From Andreprevotia lacus DSM 23236 (lineage in GTDB: Bacteria > Pseudomonadota > Gammaproteobacteria > Burkholderiales > Chitinibacteraceae), in NCBI RefSeq assembly GCF_900176275.1, contig NZ_FWXD01000014.1:1-64000 (forward strand): a stretch of DNA of 64,000 nt. The letters run 5' to 3'. The translations under genes and the position numbers were made by a program. This document shows, one piece after another, positions 43,932-54,040 of this stretch; the first letter of the stretch is position 1; every line of letters begins with the position of its first letter. The notes below the pieces were generated by a model, which was given only the letters and a program-made list of their open reading frames with translations, was not told the DNA's origin and did no database searches.

Positions 43932-45998
43932 TCACAGCGGATTCTTCACCGCCAGCAAGCTGGTGAACTGCATCTCCGGCAGCGGCGGGTGGAAATGGAA
44001 GCCCTGCGCCAGCTGGCAACCCAATCCGCGCAAAAAGTCGGCCTGCTCGGCAGTTTCCACGCCCTCGGCAATCACGCCCAGCCCCAGGTTGTCGGCGATG
44101 TCGATGATGGAGCGCACGATGGCCTCATCCCGCCGCGTGCCCGGCACGTTGCGAATGAATGAACGGTCGATTTTCAGATAGTCGATCGAAAACTGCTGCA
44201 GATAGGCCAGGTTGGAATAGCCAGTGCCAAAATCATCCAGCGCAAAGCTGCAGCCGGCCTCGCGCAAGGTGGAGAGCATGGCTTCCAGCCGTTCGTTGTT
44301 GCGCATCAGCACGGTTTCGGTCATTTCGATTTCCAGCCGCCCCGGCGGAATGCCGTGCTGGGCCAGCAGCTGGGTGACCGTTTCGGCAAACAGCGGCCGG
44401 AACTGCAGGCCGGACACATTGATGGCCAGCCGCTGGATATACAGCCCGGCTTCGTCCCACGCGCGCAGCTGACGCAGCGCCTCTTCCACCACCCAGGCGC
44501 CGATGGGCACGATCAGGCCGGTTTCTTCGGCAAAAGGGATGAAATCGGCCGGTGATACGTAACCCTTGACCGGGTGCTTCCAGCGCAGCAGCGCCTCGGC
44601 ACCGACGATATGGCCCGACGCCAGATTGAGCTGCGGCTGGTAGAACAGCTCGAACTCATGCCGTTCCAGCGCAAAGCGCAAATCGGTTTCCAGCTTGAGG
44701 CGCTCCAGCGAGCGCCGGTTCATCTCATGCGAGTAAAACAGGTGCGCATGGTTGCCCTGCTTGGCACGGTACATCGCGACCGAAGCCTGGTTGATCAGCT
44801 TCTCGGCATCCAGCCCGTCGTCCGGATAGACACTGATGCCGATATTGGCCAGCAAGGCCACCTCGGTGGCGACGCCGTGGAAGTCGATCATGAAGGGTTC
44901 ATCGATGCGGCGCAGGATACGTTCGGCCACGATGACGGCATCCTCGCGCTGCTGGATATCGAACAGCGCAATGTAGAACTCGTCGCCACCAAAGCGCGAT
45001 ATCACGTCCTCTTCGCGCAGGCATTCCTTGATGCGCGCGGCGATTTCAGCCAGCAGCCGGTCTGCCGCAGCGTGGCCAAATGAATCGTTTACGTCCTTGA
45101 AGCCAGCGATATTGAAGCACAGTATGGCGCCGTGGCGATGATAGCGGCGCGCCTCGGCCAGCGCCTGCTCGATCAGGATGAACAGCAGCGCCCGGTTGGG
45201 CATGGCGGTCAGCGTGTCGTAGTAGGCCAGCCGGTGGATTTGCGCCTCGGCCGCCACGCGCTCGGTCTGGTCGTTGAACACCGCCAGATAGTGGGTGAGC
45301 TGGCCACGCTCGTTGCTCACCGCCGTCACGTTGAGGCGCACCGGATACTGGTCACCACTGGCACGGGTATCAACCAGCTCGCCCTCCCAATGGCCGACAG
45401 TGGCCAGCGCCGCGTCCAGCTCGGCCTTGGCGCGCGCATTCAATGCGTCTTCACGCAGGAAGCGCGGCGTTTTGCCCACCGCCTCGCTGGCGCGATAGCC
45501 GGTGATGAATTCGTAGGCCTGGTTGACGATGACGATCTGCAGCCGGGCATCGATCACCGCCACCGCGTCGTTGGCCTGCTCGAAAATCATGCCGTACAGG
45601 CGGTTTTTTTCTTCGGCGGCCAGCCGCTCGGTGATGTCGCGCAGATAGCCGATCATGTAGATCGGCCGGCCTTCGGCATCGCGCGTCAGCGACAGGTGCA
45701 CATTGGCCCAGAAAGCATCGCCGTTCTTGCGCCGGCGCAGCACTTCCATCTCGCCACGCCCCTGCTGCATCACGGTATTGAGCAGCTCGGCCTCGCGCTC
45801 GCTCTCGTTGGCGTACAGCACCAGGATGTGCTTGCCGATGATCTCTTCCGGCGTGTAGCCAAACAGCCGCTCGGCGCCCCGGCTCCAGCCGGTGATATAG
45901 CCATCGAGGTCGAGCGTAAGCAGCGATGCCTCCAGCGACCCCAGCAATGTCTGCGGCAAGTGGATATCGCCAGGCAGATCGTCGGGCGCCAGCATCAT
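43932..45998 (-). CDS. PAS-PAS-GGDEF-EAL cyclic-di-GMP signalling protein
   Basis: A 688-residue protein: two PAS/PAC sensor units (~20-145, ITGWSRGAERLFGYTPEEII; ~150-270, VNQAYEFITGYRASEAVGK), a GGDEF domain (~280-440) with an intact RFGGDEF site, and an EAL domain (~450-685) with intact EALLRWKHP and the DDFGTGYSNL loop. Both the diguanylate cyclase and the phosphodiesterase sites look competent. No membrane helix is seen, so it is cytoplasmic. Its ATG overlaps the stop of the HDOD gene, linking the two in one operon. Confidence 0.95.
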   Translation of the reverse strand: MMLAPDDLPGDIHLPQTLLGSLEASLLTLDLDGYITGWSRGAERLFGYTPEEIIGKHILVLYANESEREAELLNTVMQQGRGEMEVLRRRKNGDAFWANVHLSLTRDAEGRPIYMIGYLRDITERLAAEEKNRLYGMIFEQANDAVAVIDARLQIVIVNQAYEFITGYRASEAVGKTPRFLREDALNARAKAELDAALATVGHWEGELVDTRASGDQYPVRLNVTAVSNERGQLTHYLAVFNDQTERVAAEAQIHRLAYYDTLTAMPNRALLFILIEQALAEARRYHRHGAILCFNIAGFKDVNDSFGHAAADRLLAEIAARIKECLREEDVISRFGGDEFYIALFDIQQREDAVIVAERILRRIDEPFMIDFHGVATEVALLANIGISVYPDDGLDAEKLINQASVAMYRAKQGNHAHLFYSHEMNRRSLERLKLETDLRFALERHEFELFYQPQLNLASGHIVGAEALLRWKHPVKGYVSPADFIPFAEETGLIVPIGAWVVEEALRQLRAWDEAGLYIQRLAINVSGLQFRPLFAETVTQLLAQHGIPPGRLEIEMTETVLMRNNERLEAMLSTLREAGCSFALDDFGTGYSNLAYLQQFSIDYLKIDRSFIRNVPGTRRDEAIVRSIIDIADNLGLGVIAEGVETAEQADFLRGLGCQLAQGFHFHPPLPEMQFTSLLAVKNPL

Positions 45999-47020
45999 GC
46001 GGCCACCATGGTGAAAAGCTGCCGGGTCCAGAACGCAGCCCCCACCTCGCATTCCAGCCAGTCGCGCCATGCGCTGCCGCCCGGCCAGTCGGTAAAGTCA
46101 TCGGTGATGCCGTGCTCGAGCCGGTTCAGCCGCGTCAATGCTTCACCCAGCTCGCCACTGTTGTCGATCAGCGCACGGCTGACCTGCTCGGGCAAGGGCA
46201 GCGGCGCAATCAAATCGGCCAACGGGATGCCGAACAAACAATCCAGACAGGACAGCATGCCGGTAAAGAACGCACTGTCCGGCGCACAACTGCCCAGCCA
46301 GCCCCTGCCTGCCCACAGCTCCAACCGGCGCGCACGCAGCGCAGCCACCACCAGCAGGGGCGGCATGGCCTCGCCGGGGCCGAATTGCTCGGCATACATC
46401 AGGAGCTGCAACCAGCGCTGCAACTGGCGCCGCCCCAGCAGGGTGATGGCCTGGCGCAGGCTGCCTGCCTTGGCATTGCCACTGATGGCCACCGAGTTGA
46501 CCAGCTTGAGCATGCTCACGGTCAATTGCGGCGCCTTGGCAAATACCGCCTCCAGATCCTGGCTGTCGGCATCACGGGCGATCAGGCCCAGCAATTCGAG
46601 CAATACCGGCTGCGTGGGCTGCGGCTTGCTGCCGCGCGCGCTGGCCACGGTCGGCCACGCGCCACAGCACCAGGCATTGGCCGGCAGCGCGGAAAATGCC
46701 GCCAGGCTGTGTACATCGGCAACAAACTGCTGCATGCCGGCTGGCCCGGGCTGCTCGGACTCTGCTTGCCACACGGCATGGGGCGGCAATGGCTCGGTCT
46801 GCGCATTGCACAGCGCAAGGAGATTGCCGGCCACCGGTTCGGGCGGCAGCAGTCCGGCCGGATAGAGCAGCGGCAGATCGCGCAGCAGATATTCCCCCGC
46901 TATCCGCTCGGTGGTCAGCGGCAACACTGCCGGGTCGACATGCAGGCGCAAGCCCACCCAACGACGGTCAGAACACCAGACGGGCTCCAGCAGTGGACGA
47001 ACAGGAAGTTTGGGCGGCAT
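45995..47020 (-). CDS. HDOD-domain protein, probably of the degenerate-EAL/HDOD (CdgJ) class
   Basis: A 341-residue protein. The HDOD domain covers ~145-335 (LLGLIARDADSQDLEAVFAK, TVSMLKLVNSVAISG, AITLLGRRQLQRWLQLLMYA). The first ~130 residues resemble a shrunken EAL-type domain with no catalytic residues. EAL-HDOD proteins such as CdgJ affect motility and biofilm. Co-transcription with a GGDEF-EAL gene supports a c-di-GMP role. The start is uncertain: ATG 47020 or TTG 47026; neither has a clear ribosome site. Confidence 0.85.
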   Translation of the reverse strand: MPPKLPVRPLLEPVWCSDRRWVGLRLHVDPAVLPLTTERIAGEYLLRDLPLLYPAGLLPPEPVAGNLLALCNAQTEPLPPHAVWQAESEQPGPAGMQQFVADVHSLAAFSALPANAWCCGAWPTVASARGSKPQPTQPVLLELLGLIARDADSQDLEAVFAKAPQLTVSMLKLVNSVAISGNAKAGSLRQAITLLGRRQLQRWLQLLMYAEQFGPGEAMPPLLVVAALRARRLELWAGRGWLGSCAPDSAFFTGMLSCLDCLFGIPLADLIAPLPLPEQVSRALIDNSGELGEALTRLNRLEHGITDDFTDWPGGSAWRDWLECEVGAAFWTRQLFTMVAA

Positions 47021-47248
47021 CGTCAACAGGAAAGAAAATCTCTACAAATACCCTAGCCAGCGCCGCTTACAACAGCAAGTGCTGAATGGCAGATGCAGAC
47101 TTGCGCCGCCTGTCGGCCAAGCGCTACACGAAGCTGTTCTTGCGCTAACCATCGATAAAGTCAGGGTTATTCCCGATAACCCCGCAATGCAGCAACACCT
47201 AGCATTCGCGCCAATAACGCCCTTCATGCGTGCAATTTGGAGACACCC

Positions 47249-48847
47249 ATGCGATTTGCTCCACGCCAACTGGCACTTGCCCTGGCCATTACCCTGGCCG
47301 CCGGTACTGCTGCCGCAGCAGGCAAGACCCTGATTTTCTGCTCTGAAGGCAGCCCGGCCGGCTTCGATCCGGCGCGCTACACCACCAGCACCGACTTCGA
47401 TGCCAGTGCCGAAACTGTCTTCAACCGCCTGAGCGAATTCGAACCGGGCAGCACCAAGGTACGCCCCGGTCTGGCCGAAAAGTGGAGCGTCAGCGCCGAT
47501 GGCCTGACCTACACCTTCAACCTGCGCAAGGGCGTGAAGTTTCACACCACTGCTTACTTCAAGCCGACACGCGACTTCAACGCCGACGACGCGGTGTTCA
47601 CACTGCAACGCCTGATCGACAAGAACCTGCCGTTCAACAAGGCCGCGCCAGCCGAATACAGCTACGCCACCGACATGGGGCTGGATACCAATATCGTCGC
47701 GGTGAGCAAGCTTGATCCGTACACGGTGCAGGTCAAGCTCAAGGCCGTGGATGCGGCCTTCATCCAGAACCTGGCGATGTCGTTCGCGTCGGTGCAATCG
47801 GCCGAATACGCCGAGCAACTGCTCAAGGCCGGCAAGGCCAACATGATCAACGTCGAGCCGGTCGGCACCGGCCCCTTTGTGTTCAAGAGCTACCAGAAGG
47901 ATGCCGCGATCCGCTTCGAGGCCAACCCGGGCTACTGGCGCAAGGACGAAGTGAAGCTGGACAAGCTGATCTTCGCCATCACGCCGGATGCCTCGGTGCG
48001 CTACCAGAAGCTGCAGAAGAACGAGTGCCAGGTCATGGCCTACCCGCGCCCGGCCGACCTCAAGGCCATGCAGGCCAACCCGCAACTGGCCGTGGCCAGC
48101 CAGGCGGGGTTCAACGAAGGCTGGATTGCCTATAACGTGAAGCACAAGCCGCTGGACAAGCTGGAAGTGCGCCAGGCACTGGACATGGCGATCAACAAGA
48201 AAGCCATCATCGACGCGGTGTATCAAGGTGCCGGCCAACTGGCCACCAACCCGATGCCGCCCACGCAGTGGTCGTTCAACAAGACGCTGAAGGATGCACC
48301 ACTCGACGTCGCCAAGGCCAAGTCGCTGCTGGCCAAGGCCGGTGTGGGCAATGGCTTTGAAATCACGCTGTGGGCCATGCCGGTACAACGCCCCTACAAC
48401 CCCAACGCCAAGCTGATGGCCGAAATGATCCAGGCCGACTGGGCCAAGATCGGCGTGAAAGCCAAGATCGTCACCTATGAGTGGGGCGAGTACATCAAGC
48501 GTTCCAAGGGCGGCGAACACGATGCCATGACCATAGGCTGGACCGGCGACAACGGCGACCCGGATAACTGGCTGGGCGTGAACCTGGGTTGCGAGGCCGT
48601 CGGCGGCAACAACTACTCGCAGTGGTGCGACAAGAAGTTCGACGATCTGGTGGTGAAAGCCCGCTCGCTGAGCAACCAGGCCGAGCGCACCAAGCTGTAT
48701 GAACAAGCGCAAGTGGTGTTCAAGGAGCAGGTGCCGTTCACGCCGATCGCGCACTCCACCGTCTATGTGCCGATGCGCAAGGAAGTGACCGGCTACAAGA
48801 TCAGCCCGTTCGGCCTGACCTCGTTCTACGGGGTTGGCCTGAAGTAA
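47249..48847 (+). CDS. dppA: Dipeptide ABC transporter periplasmic binding protein DppA
   Basis: A 532-residue solute-binding protein with a signal peptide (LALALAITLAAGTAAAA) and the DppA-like mature start KTLIFCSEGSPAGFDPARYT. Further family blocks are PGLAEKWSVSADGLTYTFNL, RKGVKFH, and the two-Cys region NLGCEAVGGNNYSQWCDKKF near the C-terminus. It captures di-/oligopeptides (or haem, as E. coli DppA can) for the DppBCDF transporter encoded downstream. The start at 47249 has TTGGAG 7 bases upstream. A stable hairpin follows, so dppA may be expressed more than dppBCDF. Confidence 0.94.
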   Translation: MRFAPRQLALALAITLAAGTAAAAGKTLIFCSEGSPAGFDPARYTTSTDFDASAETVFNRLSEFEPGSTKVRPGLAEKWSVSADGLTYTFNLRKGVKFHTTAYFKPTRDFNADDAVFTLQRLIDKNLPFNKAAPAEYSYATDMGLDTNIVAVSKLDPYTVQVKLKAVDAAFIQNLAMSFASVQSAEYAEQLLKAGKANMINVEPVGTGPFVFKSYQKDAAIRFEANPGYWRKDEVKLDKLIFAITPDASVRYQKLQKNECQVMAYPRPADLKAMQANPQLAVASQAGFNEGWIAYNVKHKPLDKLEVRQALDMAINKKAIIDAVYQGAGQLATNPMPPTQWSFNKTLKDAPLDVAKAKSLLAKAGVGNGFEITLWAMPVQRPYNPNAKLMAEMIQADWAKIGVKAKIVTYEWGEYIKRSKGGEHDAMTIGWTGDNGDPDNWLGVNLGCEAVGGNNYSQWCDKKFDDLVVKARSLSNQAERTKLYEQAQVVFKEQVPFTPIAHSTVYVPMRKEVTGYKISPFGLTSFYGVGLK

Positions 48848-48885
48848 ACGTGCCGGTAACCGCTCTGGTTGCCGCGCGCCCAAAT

Positions 48886-48912
48886 ACGGCCCGCGTTATG
48901 CTCGCGGGCCGT
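48886..48912 (+). terminator. Intercistronic hairpin between dppA and dppB
   Basis: ACGGCCCGCG (48886-48895) and CGCGGGCCGT (48903-48912) form a 10-bp perfect stem with a 7-base loop. Only TTG follows, not a real T-run, so it is more likely a partial terminator or mRNA-stabilising stem that raises dppA over the channel genes. Confidence 0.6.
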
Positions 48913-49032
48913 TGTCATTGCTGCCGTGCCACACGGCAGCTTCCCGACAGCCTGTTTCAAACCTAGATTTAAATCCTGACCCCGCAAGGGGATGGCCACC
49001 AGCGCTGCCGGGCAGCGCAGGGAGACATAACC

Positions 49033-50043
49033 ATGTTCACTTTCATCCTGCGGCGGCTGGCCGTGGTGATACCGACCTTTCTCGGCATCACCGTACTGGC
49101 CTTCGCGCTGATCCACCTGATTCCGGGCGACCCGGTGCTGGTCATGGTGGGCGAGCGCAAGCTAGACCCCGAGTTCTACAAGGCCGCAATGACGCGGCTG
49201 GGGCTGGATCAACCACTCTACCTGCAATACTGGCATTACCTGACCGGCATGCTGCACGGCAATCTGGGTGAATCCATCGTTACGCACGAGCCGGTGCTGA
49301 GCGAATTCCTCAAGCTGTTCCCCGCCACGCTGGAGCTGTCGATCTGCGCGATGATCTTTGCCACCGTGTTTGGCCTGGCGGCCGGCGTGATCGCCGCCAC
49401 GCGGCGCGGCACGGTGCTGGACCATGGCGTGATGGGCGCCGCGCTCACCGGCTATTCGATGCCGATTTTCTGGTGGGGGCTGATCCTCATCATCGTGTTC
49501 TCGGTCAATCTGGGCTGGACGCCGGTTTCCGGCCGCATCGATCTGGAATTCGACATCGCCCCGCGCACCGGGCTGATGCTGATCGACACCCTGCTGGCGC
49601 ACGATCTGGATGCCTTTAAATCCGCCGTCATGCATCTGATCCTGCCCTCCATCGTGCTGGGCACCATTCCGCTGGCGGTGATCGCGCGCATGACGCGCTC
49701 GGCCATGCTGGAAGTGCTGCGCGAGGACTATATCCGCACCGCGCGCGCCAAGGGCCTGTCGCCCGTACGCATCGTGCTGGTGCACGCATTGCGCAATGCG
49801 CTGATGCCGGTGGTCACCGTGATCGGCCTGCAAGTAGGCACCATGCTGGCCGGCGCAGTGCTGACCGAAACCATTTTCTCGTGGCCGGGCATCGGCAAAT
49901 GGCTGATCGATTCGATCTCGCGCCGCGATTATCCGGTGGTGCAAGGCGGCATCCTGCTGGTCGCCACGCTCATCATTCTCGTCAACCTGCTGGTGGATGT
50001 GCTGTACGGCGTCATCAACCCGCGCATCCGCCACGCGAGGTAA
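49033..50043 (+). CDS. dppB: Dipeptide ABC transporter permease DppB
   Basis: A 336-residue permease with six helices. It starts MFTFILRRLAVVIPTFLGIT, has HLIPGDPVLVMVGE, and the ABC-contact EAA loop around RTARAKGLSPVRIVLVHALR. With DppC it forms the channel. It lies 185 bases after dppA and 3 bases before dppC. Confidence 0.96.
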   Translation: MFTFILRRLAVVIPTFLGITVLAFALIHLIPGDPVLVMVGERKLDPEFYKAAMTRLGLDQPLYLQYWHYLTGMLHGNLGESIVTHEPVLSEFLKLFPATLELSICAMIFATVFGLAAGVIAATRRGTVLDHGVMGAALTGYSMPIFWWGLILIIVFSVNLGWTPVSGRIDLEFDIAPRTGLMLIDTLLAHDLDAFKSAVMHLILPSIVLGTIPLAVIARMTRSAMLEVLREDYIRTARAKGLSPVRIVLVHALRNALMPVVTVIGLQVGTMLAGAVLTETIFSWPGIGKWLIDSISRRDYPVVQGGILLVATLIILVNLLVDVLYGVINPRIRHAR

Positions 50044-50046
50044 GCC

Positions 50047-50940
50047 ATGGCTGACAACACCCTGCCTACTCCGGCCTATCCGTCGCCACTGAAAGAATTC
50101 TGGCTGTCGTTCAAGGTCAATAAAGGCGCCACCGTGGCGCTGGTCTATTTCGTGCTGCTGGTGCTGGCCGCGCTGCTGGCGCCGTGGATCGCCCCGCACG
50201 CCCCGGCCGAGCAATACCGCGATGCCTTGCTGTCGCCCCCGCCCTGGGCAGGCGGCAACGCCTGGCGCTTCGTGCTGGGCACCGACGAGGTCGGCCGCGA
50301 CATCCTCAGCCGCCTGCTGCACGGCGCAAGGCTGTCGCTGATGATCGGCTTTACCTCGGTGCTGCTGTCGCTGATTCCCGGCGTGGTGCTGGGGCTGGTG
50401 GCCGCGTTTTACCCCGGCAAGATCGGCACCGCCATCATGCGGCTGATGGACATCATGATGGCGCTGCCGTCCTTGCTGCTGGCCATTGCCATCGTGGCCG
50501 TACTCGGCCCGGGGCTGGGCAATACGGTATTGGCCATCGCCATCGTCGGCCTGCCGTCCTATGTGCGGCTGGCACGCGCGTCGGCCATGACCGAGCTGAA
50601 CCGCGATTACGTGATTGCCAGCCGGCTGGCCGGTGCCGGCCAGCTGCGCTTGATGTTCGATACCGTGCTGCCCAACTGCATGGCGCCGCTGATCGTGCAG
50701 GCCACGCTGGGCTTTTCGTCGGCCATCCTCGACGCCGCCGCGCTGGGTTTTCTGGGTCTGGGCGCACCGCCACCGATGCCCGAGTGGGGCACCATGCTGG
50801 CCACCGCACGCGATTACATCCAGAGCGCGTGGTGGGTGGTGACCATGCCGGGTCTGGCCATCCTGATCACCGTGCTGGCGCTCAACCTGATGGGCGACGG
50901 CCTGCGCGATGCGCTCGACCCCAAGCTGAAGAAGGGCTGA
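50047..50940 (+). CDS. dppC: Dipeptide ABC transporter permease DppC
   Basis: A 297-residue permease with a cytoplasmic N-terminal helix, six membrane helices, and the typical [20 protein letters not shown] segment and EAA loop ([19 protein letters not shown]). Partner of DppB; the gene is followed after 4 bases by dppD. Confidence 0.96.
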   Translation: MADNTLPTPAYPSPLKEFWLSFKVNKGATVALVYFVLLVLAALLAPWIAPHAPAEQYRDALLSPPPWAGGNAWRFVLGTDEVGRDILSRLLHGARLSLMIGFTSVLLSLIPGVVLGLVAAFYPGKIGTAIMRLMDIMMALPSLLLAIAIVAVLGPGLGNTVLAIAIVGLPSYVRLARASAMTELNRDYVIASRLAGAGQLRLMFDTVLPNCMAPLIVQATLGFSSAILDAAALGFLGLGAPPPMPEWGTMLATARDYIQSAWWVVTMPGLAILITVLALNLMGDGLRDALDPKLKKG

Positions 50941-50944
50941 GACC

Positions 50945-51916
50945 ATGAGCCTGTTGCAAATTGAAAACCTGAGCGTGCAGTTCGGCGCCTTCCGTGCGGT
51001 CAACAACGTGAGCCTGACGGTGAACCGGGGCGAGATCCTTGGCATCGTCGGCGAATCGGGCTCGGGCAAGAGCGTGAGCATGCTGGCGCTGATGGGGCTG
51101 ATCGACGCTCCCGGCGTGGTGACGGCCGACGCACTGCAGTTCGACGGGCAAGACCTGCTGCACGCCAGACCGGCGCAAAAGCGCAAGCTGATCGGCAAGG
51201 ACGTGGCGATGATCTTCCAGGATGCGCTGTCCAGCCTCAACCCGGCCTTCACCATCGGCGCGCAGCTGGTGGAAACGCTCAAGCTGCACCTGGGTCTGTC
51301 CGGCGCGGCTGCGCGCAACCGCGCGCTGGAGCTGCTGGAACTGGTCGAGATACCCGACGCGCGCGCGCGGCTGGCGGCCTACCCGCACCAGCTGTCGGGC
51401 GGCATGAGCCAGCGCGTGATGATCGCCATGGCCATTGCCTGCAATCCCAAACTGCTGATCGCCGACGAACCGACCACCGCCCTCGACGTCACCGTACAGG
51501 CACAGATCATGGACCTGCTGGTGTCGCTGCAAAAGCAGCACGACATGGGCCTGATCCTGATCACCCACGACCTGGCCGTGGTGGCCGAGGTCGCCCAGCG
51601 CGTGGCGGTCATGTATGCCGGCGAGGTGGTGGAAACCAGCCCGGTGCCGGACATTTTCAGCACCCCGCGCCACCCGTATACGCAGGCACTGCTGGCATCG
51701 ATCCCCGAGCACAGCAAGGGCGCCAGCCGGCTGGCCACCCTGCCCGGTGTGGTGCCGGGCCAGTACGACCGCCCGGCCGGCTGCCTGCTCAGCCCGCGCT
51801 GCCCCTATGTGCAGCCGCGCTGCCATACCGAACACCCGCCGCTGCAGGCCACGCCGCAAGGCACGGCGCGTTGCTTTTATGCGCTGAACGATGCCGGGAG
51901 CCCCACACATGGCTGA
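50945..51916 (+). CDS. dppD: Dipeptide ABC transporter ATPase DppD
   Basis: A 323-residue ATPase: Walker [10 protein letters not shown]-loop [12 protein letters not shown], signature [14 protein letters not shown], Walker [13 protein letters not shown], and the oligopeptide-type C-terminus with the Cys cluster [20 protein letters not shown], which in this family can hold an iron-sulfur cluster. It works as a heterodimer with DppF, whose gene overlaps it by 8 bases. Confidence 0.96.
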   Translation: MSLLQIENLSVQFGAFRAVNNVSLTVNRGEILGIVGESGSGKSVSMLALMGLIDAPGVVTADALQFDGQDLLHARPAQKRKLIGKDVAMIFQDALSSLNPAFTIGAQLVETLKLHLGLSGAAARNRALELLELVEIPDARARLAAYPHQLSGGMSQRVMIAMAIACNPKLLIADEPTTALDVTVQAQIMDLLVSLQKQHDMGLILITHDLAVVAEVAQRVAVMYAGEVVETSPVPDIFSTPRHPYTQALLASIPEHSKGASRLATLPGVVPGQYDRPAGCLLSPRCPYVQPRCHTEHPPLQATPQGTARCFYALNDAGSPTHG

Positions 51917-52913
51917 TACCCAGACCAACAACACCGCACCGGTGATGATCGCGCGCGAACTGTCGCGCCACTACACCGTATCGCGCGGCTTTCTGCGCGG
52001 CCATGCCGACGTCAAGGCGCTCAACAATGTGTCATTCGAGCTGCAAGCCGGCAAGACGCTGGCCGTGGTGGGCGAATCCGGCTCGGGCAAATCGACGCTG
52101 GCGCGCCAGCTCACCTTGATCGAGCAGCCCTCGGGCGGCAGCCTGCAGATAGGCGGCGTGGAAATTGCCAATGCAGACCAATCCCAGCTGAAGGCGCTGC
52201 GCCCGCAAGTGCAGATGGTGTTCCAGAGCCCGTATGCCTCGCTCAACCCGCGCAAGCAGATCGGCGCCATGCTGGCCGAGCCACTCAAGCTCAACACCAG
52301 CCTTGATGCCGCTGCGCGCGAGGAAAAAGTCCGCGCGATGATGGCCAAGGTCGGCCTGCGCCCCGAGCACTATCACCGCTATCCGCACATGTTCTCGGGC
52401 GGCCAGCGCCAGCGCATTGCCATTGCCCGCGCCATGATGCTGCAGCCGCGCATCGTGATTGCCGACGAACCCACCTCGGCGCTCGATGTATCGATCCAGG
52501 CGCAAATCCTCAACCTGTTCATGGACTTGCAACAGGAGCTGGGCACCGCCTATGTGTTCATCAGCCATAATCTGGCTGTGGTAGAGCACGTGGCGGACGA
52601 CGTGATGGTGATGTATTTCGGCAGCACGGTGGAATACGGCAGCAAGCAGGCCGTGTTTGCCAAGCCGTTGCACCCGTACACGCGCGCGCTGATGTCGGCC
52701 ACGCCGGCCATCCATGCCAAGGATCGCGGCGCCAAGATCAAGCTGGAGGGCGAGTTGCCCTCACCACTCAACCCGCCGTCCGGCTGCGCCTTCCATGGCC
52801 GCTGCCCGTATGCGGCCGAACGCTGCAAGAGCGAGGTGCCGCAGTTGCGGCCGTTCGATGGCCAGCTGGTGGCCTGCCACCGGGTCGAGGAAATTACCGC
52901 GCGGCCGGACTGA
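51909..52913 (+). CDS. dppF: Dipeptide ABC transporter ATPase DppF
   Basis: A 334-residue ATPase: [12 protein letters not shown] (Walker A), [31 protein letters not shown] (signature), [12 protein letters not shown] (Walker B), and a C-terminal Cys cluster ([15 protein letters not shown]). The start at 51909 is set by GGGAG at 51896-51900, inside dppD; an earlier in-frame ATG at 51891 is less likely. Last gene of the dpp operon. Confidence 0.96.
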   Translation: MADTQTNNTAPVMIARELSRHYTVSRGFLRGHADVKALNNVSFELQAGKTLAVVGESGSGKSTLARQLTLIEQPSGGSLQIGGVEIANADQSQLKALRPQVQMVFQSPYASLNPRKQIGAMLAEPLKLNTSLDAAAREEKVRAMMAKVGLRPEHYHRYPHMFSGGQRQRIAIARAMMLQPRIVIADEPTSALDVSIQAQILNLFMDLQQELGTAYVFISHNLAVVEHVADDVMVMYFGSTVEYGSKQAVFAKPLHPYTRALMSATPAIHAKDRGAKIKLEGELPSPLNPPSGCAFHGRCPYAAERCKSEVPQLRPFDGQLVACHRVEEITARPD

Positions 52914-52959
52914 CTCACCGGCAGGCAGGTACACTGCACGATTGCATCCGGCCACGCCC

Positions 52960-53853
52960 ATGACCCAACGCCGCCCACCCAGAAAACCTGCTGCCCCGCC
53001 GTCCACCGCCAAGGCGCTCAATGGCAGCGCTGCGCCGCTGGCCGCCAGGGCGCGCCCCAAGGCGGCCACTCCGGCCGCTGCGCCAAGCGGCAGCCGCGTG
53101 ATGCTGGGGCGGGCGCTGTCCAAGCTGGGGTTTTGCTCGCGCACGCAGGCCGAGGTCCTGGTGGCCGCCGGCAAGGTCAGCGTGAACGGCAAGGTGGAGC
53201 ACGACCTGAACCGCTGGGTGGACACCACGCAAGACAAGCTGGCCGTGGCTGGGCAGACCGTACAGCAACAGGCATTCGTCTACCTGATGCTGAACAAGCC
53301 GCGCGGCCTCGTTACCACCGCCGAAGACGAACGCGGCCGCGATACCGTCTACCAGTGTTTTGCCGATGCAAAGCTGCCGTGGCTGGGGCCGGTGGGCCGG
53401 CTGGATCAGGCCAGCGAGGGTCTGCTGCTGTTCAGCAACGATACGCGCTGGGCGGCGGCCCTCACCGACCCGGCCAGCCATCTGGACAAGACCTACCACG
53501 TGCAGATCGACCATGTGCCGGATGATGCCCTGCTGAACAAGCTGCGCGCCGGTGTGATCGAAGACGGCGAACGGCTGGCCGCCAAGCAGGCAACACTGCT
53601 GCGCAGTGGCGAGAAAAACGCCTGGCTGGAAATCGTGCTCGATGAAGGCCGCAACCGGCATATCCGCCGCCTGCTGGCCGCGCACGGCATTGCCACCCTG
53701 CGGCTGATGCGCGTGCGCATCGGCACTCTACAGCTGGGCGAGCTGGCCAAGGGGGCCTGGCGCATGCTGACCCCGGCCGAGGTTGCCGCGCTGCGCGTGG
53801 GCAAGGCCGCCAGCCAGCCAGCGCTGTCAACGCGCCGCAAGCCGTCGCGTTAA
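52960..53853 (+). CDS. RsuA/RluB/E/F-family pseudouridine synthase
   Basis: A 297-residue RNA-modifying enzyme. A basic, Ala/Pro-rich N-terminal extension of about 45 residues precedes an S4 RNA-binding domain (ALSKLGFCSRTQAEVLVAAG, VSVNGKV) and the catalytic domain with GRLDQASEGLLLFSNDTRW (catalytic Asp) and EGRNRHIRRLLAAHG. It modifies rRNA; RluB-, RluE- and RluF-type targets cannot be separated by eye, though the basic extension is most like RluB/RluF relatives. It starts 46 bases after dppF. Confidence 0.9.
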   Translation: MTQRRPPRKPAAPPSTAKALNGSAAPLAARARPKAATPAAAPSGSRVMLGRALSKLGFCSRTQAEVLVAAGKVSVNGKVEHDLNRWVDTTQDKLAVAGQTVQQQAFVYLMLNKPRGLVTTAEDERGRDTVYQCFADAKLPWLGPVGRLDQASEGLLLFSNDTRWAAALTDPASHLDKTYHVQIDHVPDDALLNKLRAGVIEDGERLAAKQATLLRSGEKNAWLEIVLDEGRNRHIRRLLAAHGIATLRLMRVRIGTLQLGELAKGAWRMLTPAEVAALRVGKAASQPALSTRRKPSR

Positions 53854-53920
53854 GCTGCTTACCGGTGCGCGCTTGCCGCTGGTAATGGCTTCATTTATCT
53901 CCCTCTTGCAATGAGCGTTC

Positions 53921-53949
53921 AAACGCCGGCCCTTGGCCGGCGTTTTTTT
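53921..53949 (+). terminator. Terminator after the pseudouridine synthase gene
   Basis: AAACGCCGGCC (53921-53931), CTT loop, GGCCGGCGTTT (53935-53945), then more T. A strong bidirectional-looking stem. Confidence 0.9.
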
Positions 53950-54040
53950 ATGCCCGCGACAAAAGCCGCAAGATTTGCCTGATATATTCGGCACTCGCGC
54001 ACGGATCGTTGCGCCAGGTGTAATCAACGGGAGTTTGCGC

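Noticed and set aside
49162-51318. 718-codon minus-strand frame
   Set aside because: Antisense to dppB, dppC and part of dppD.
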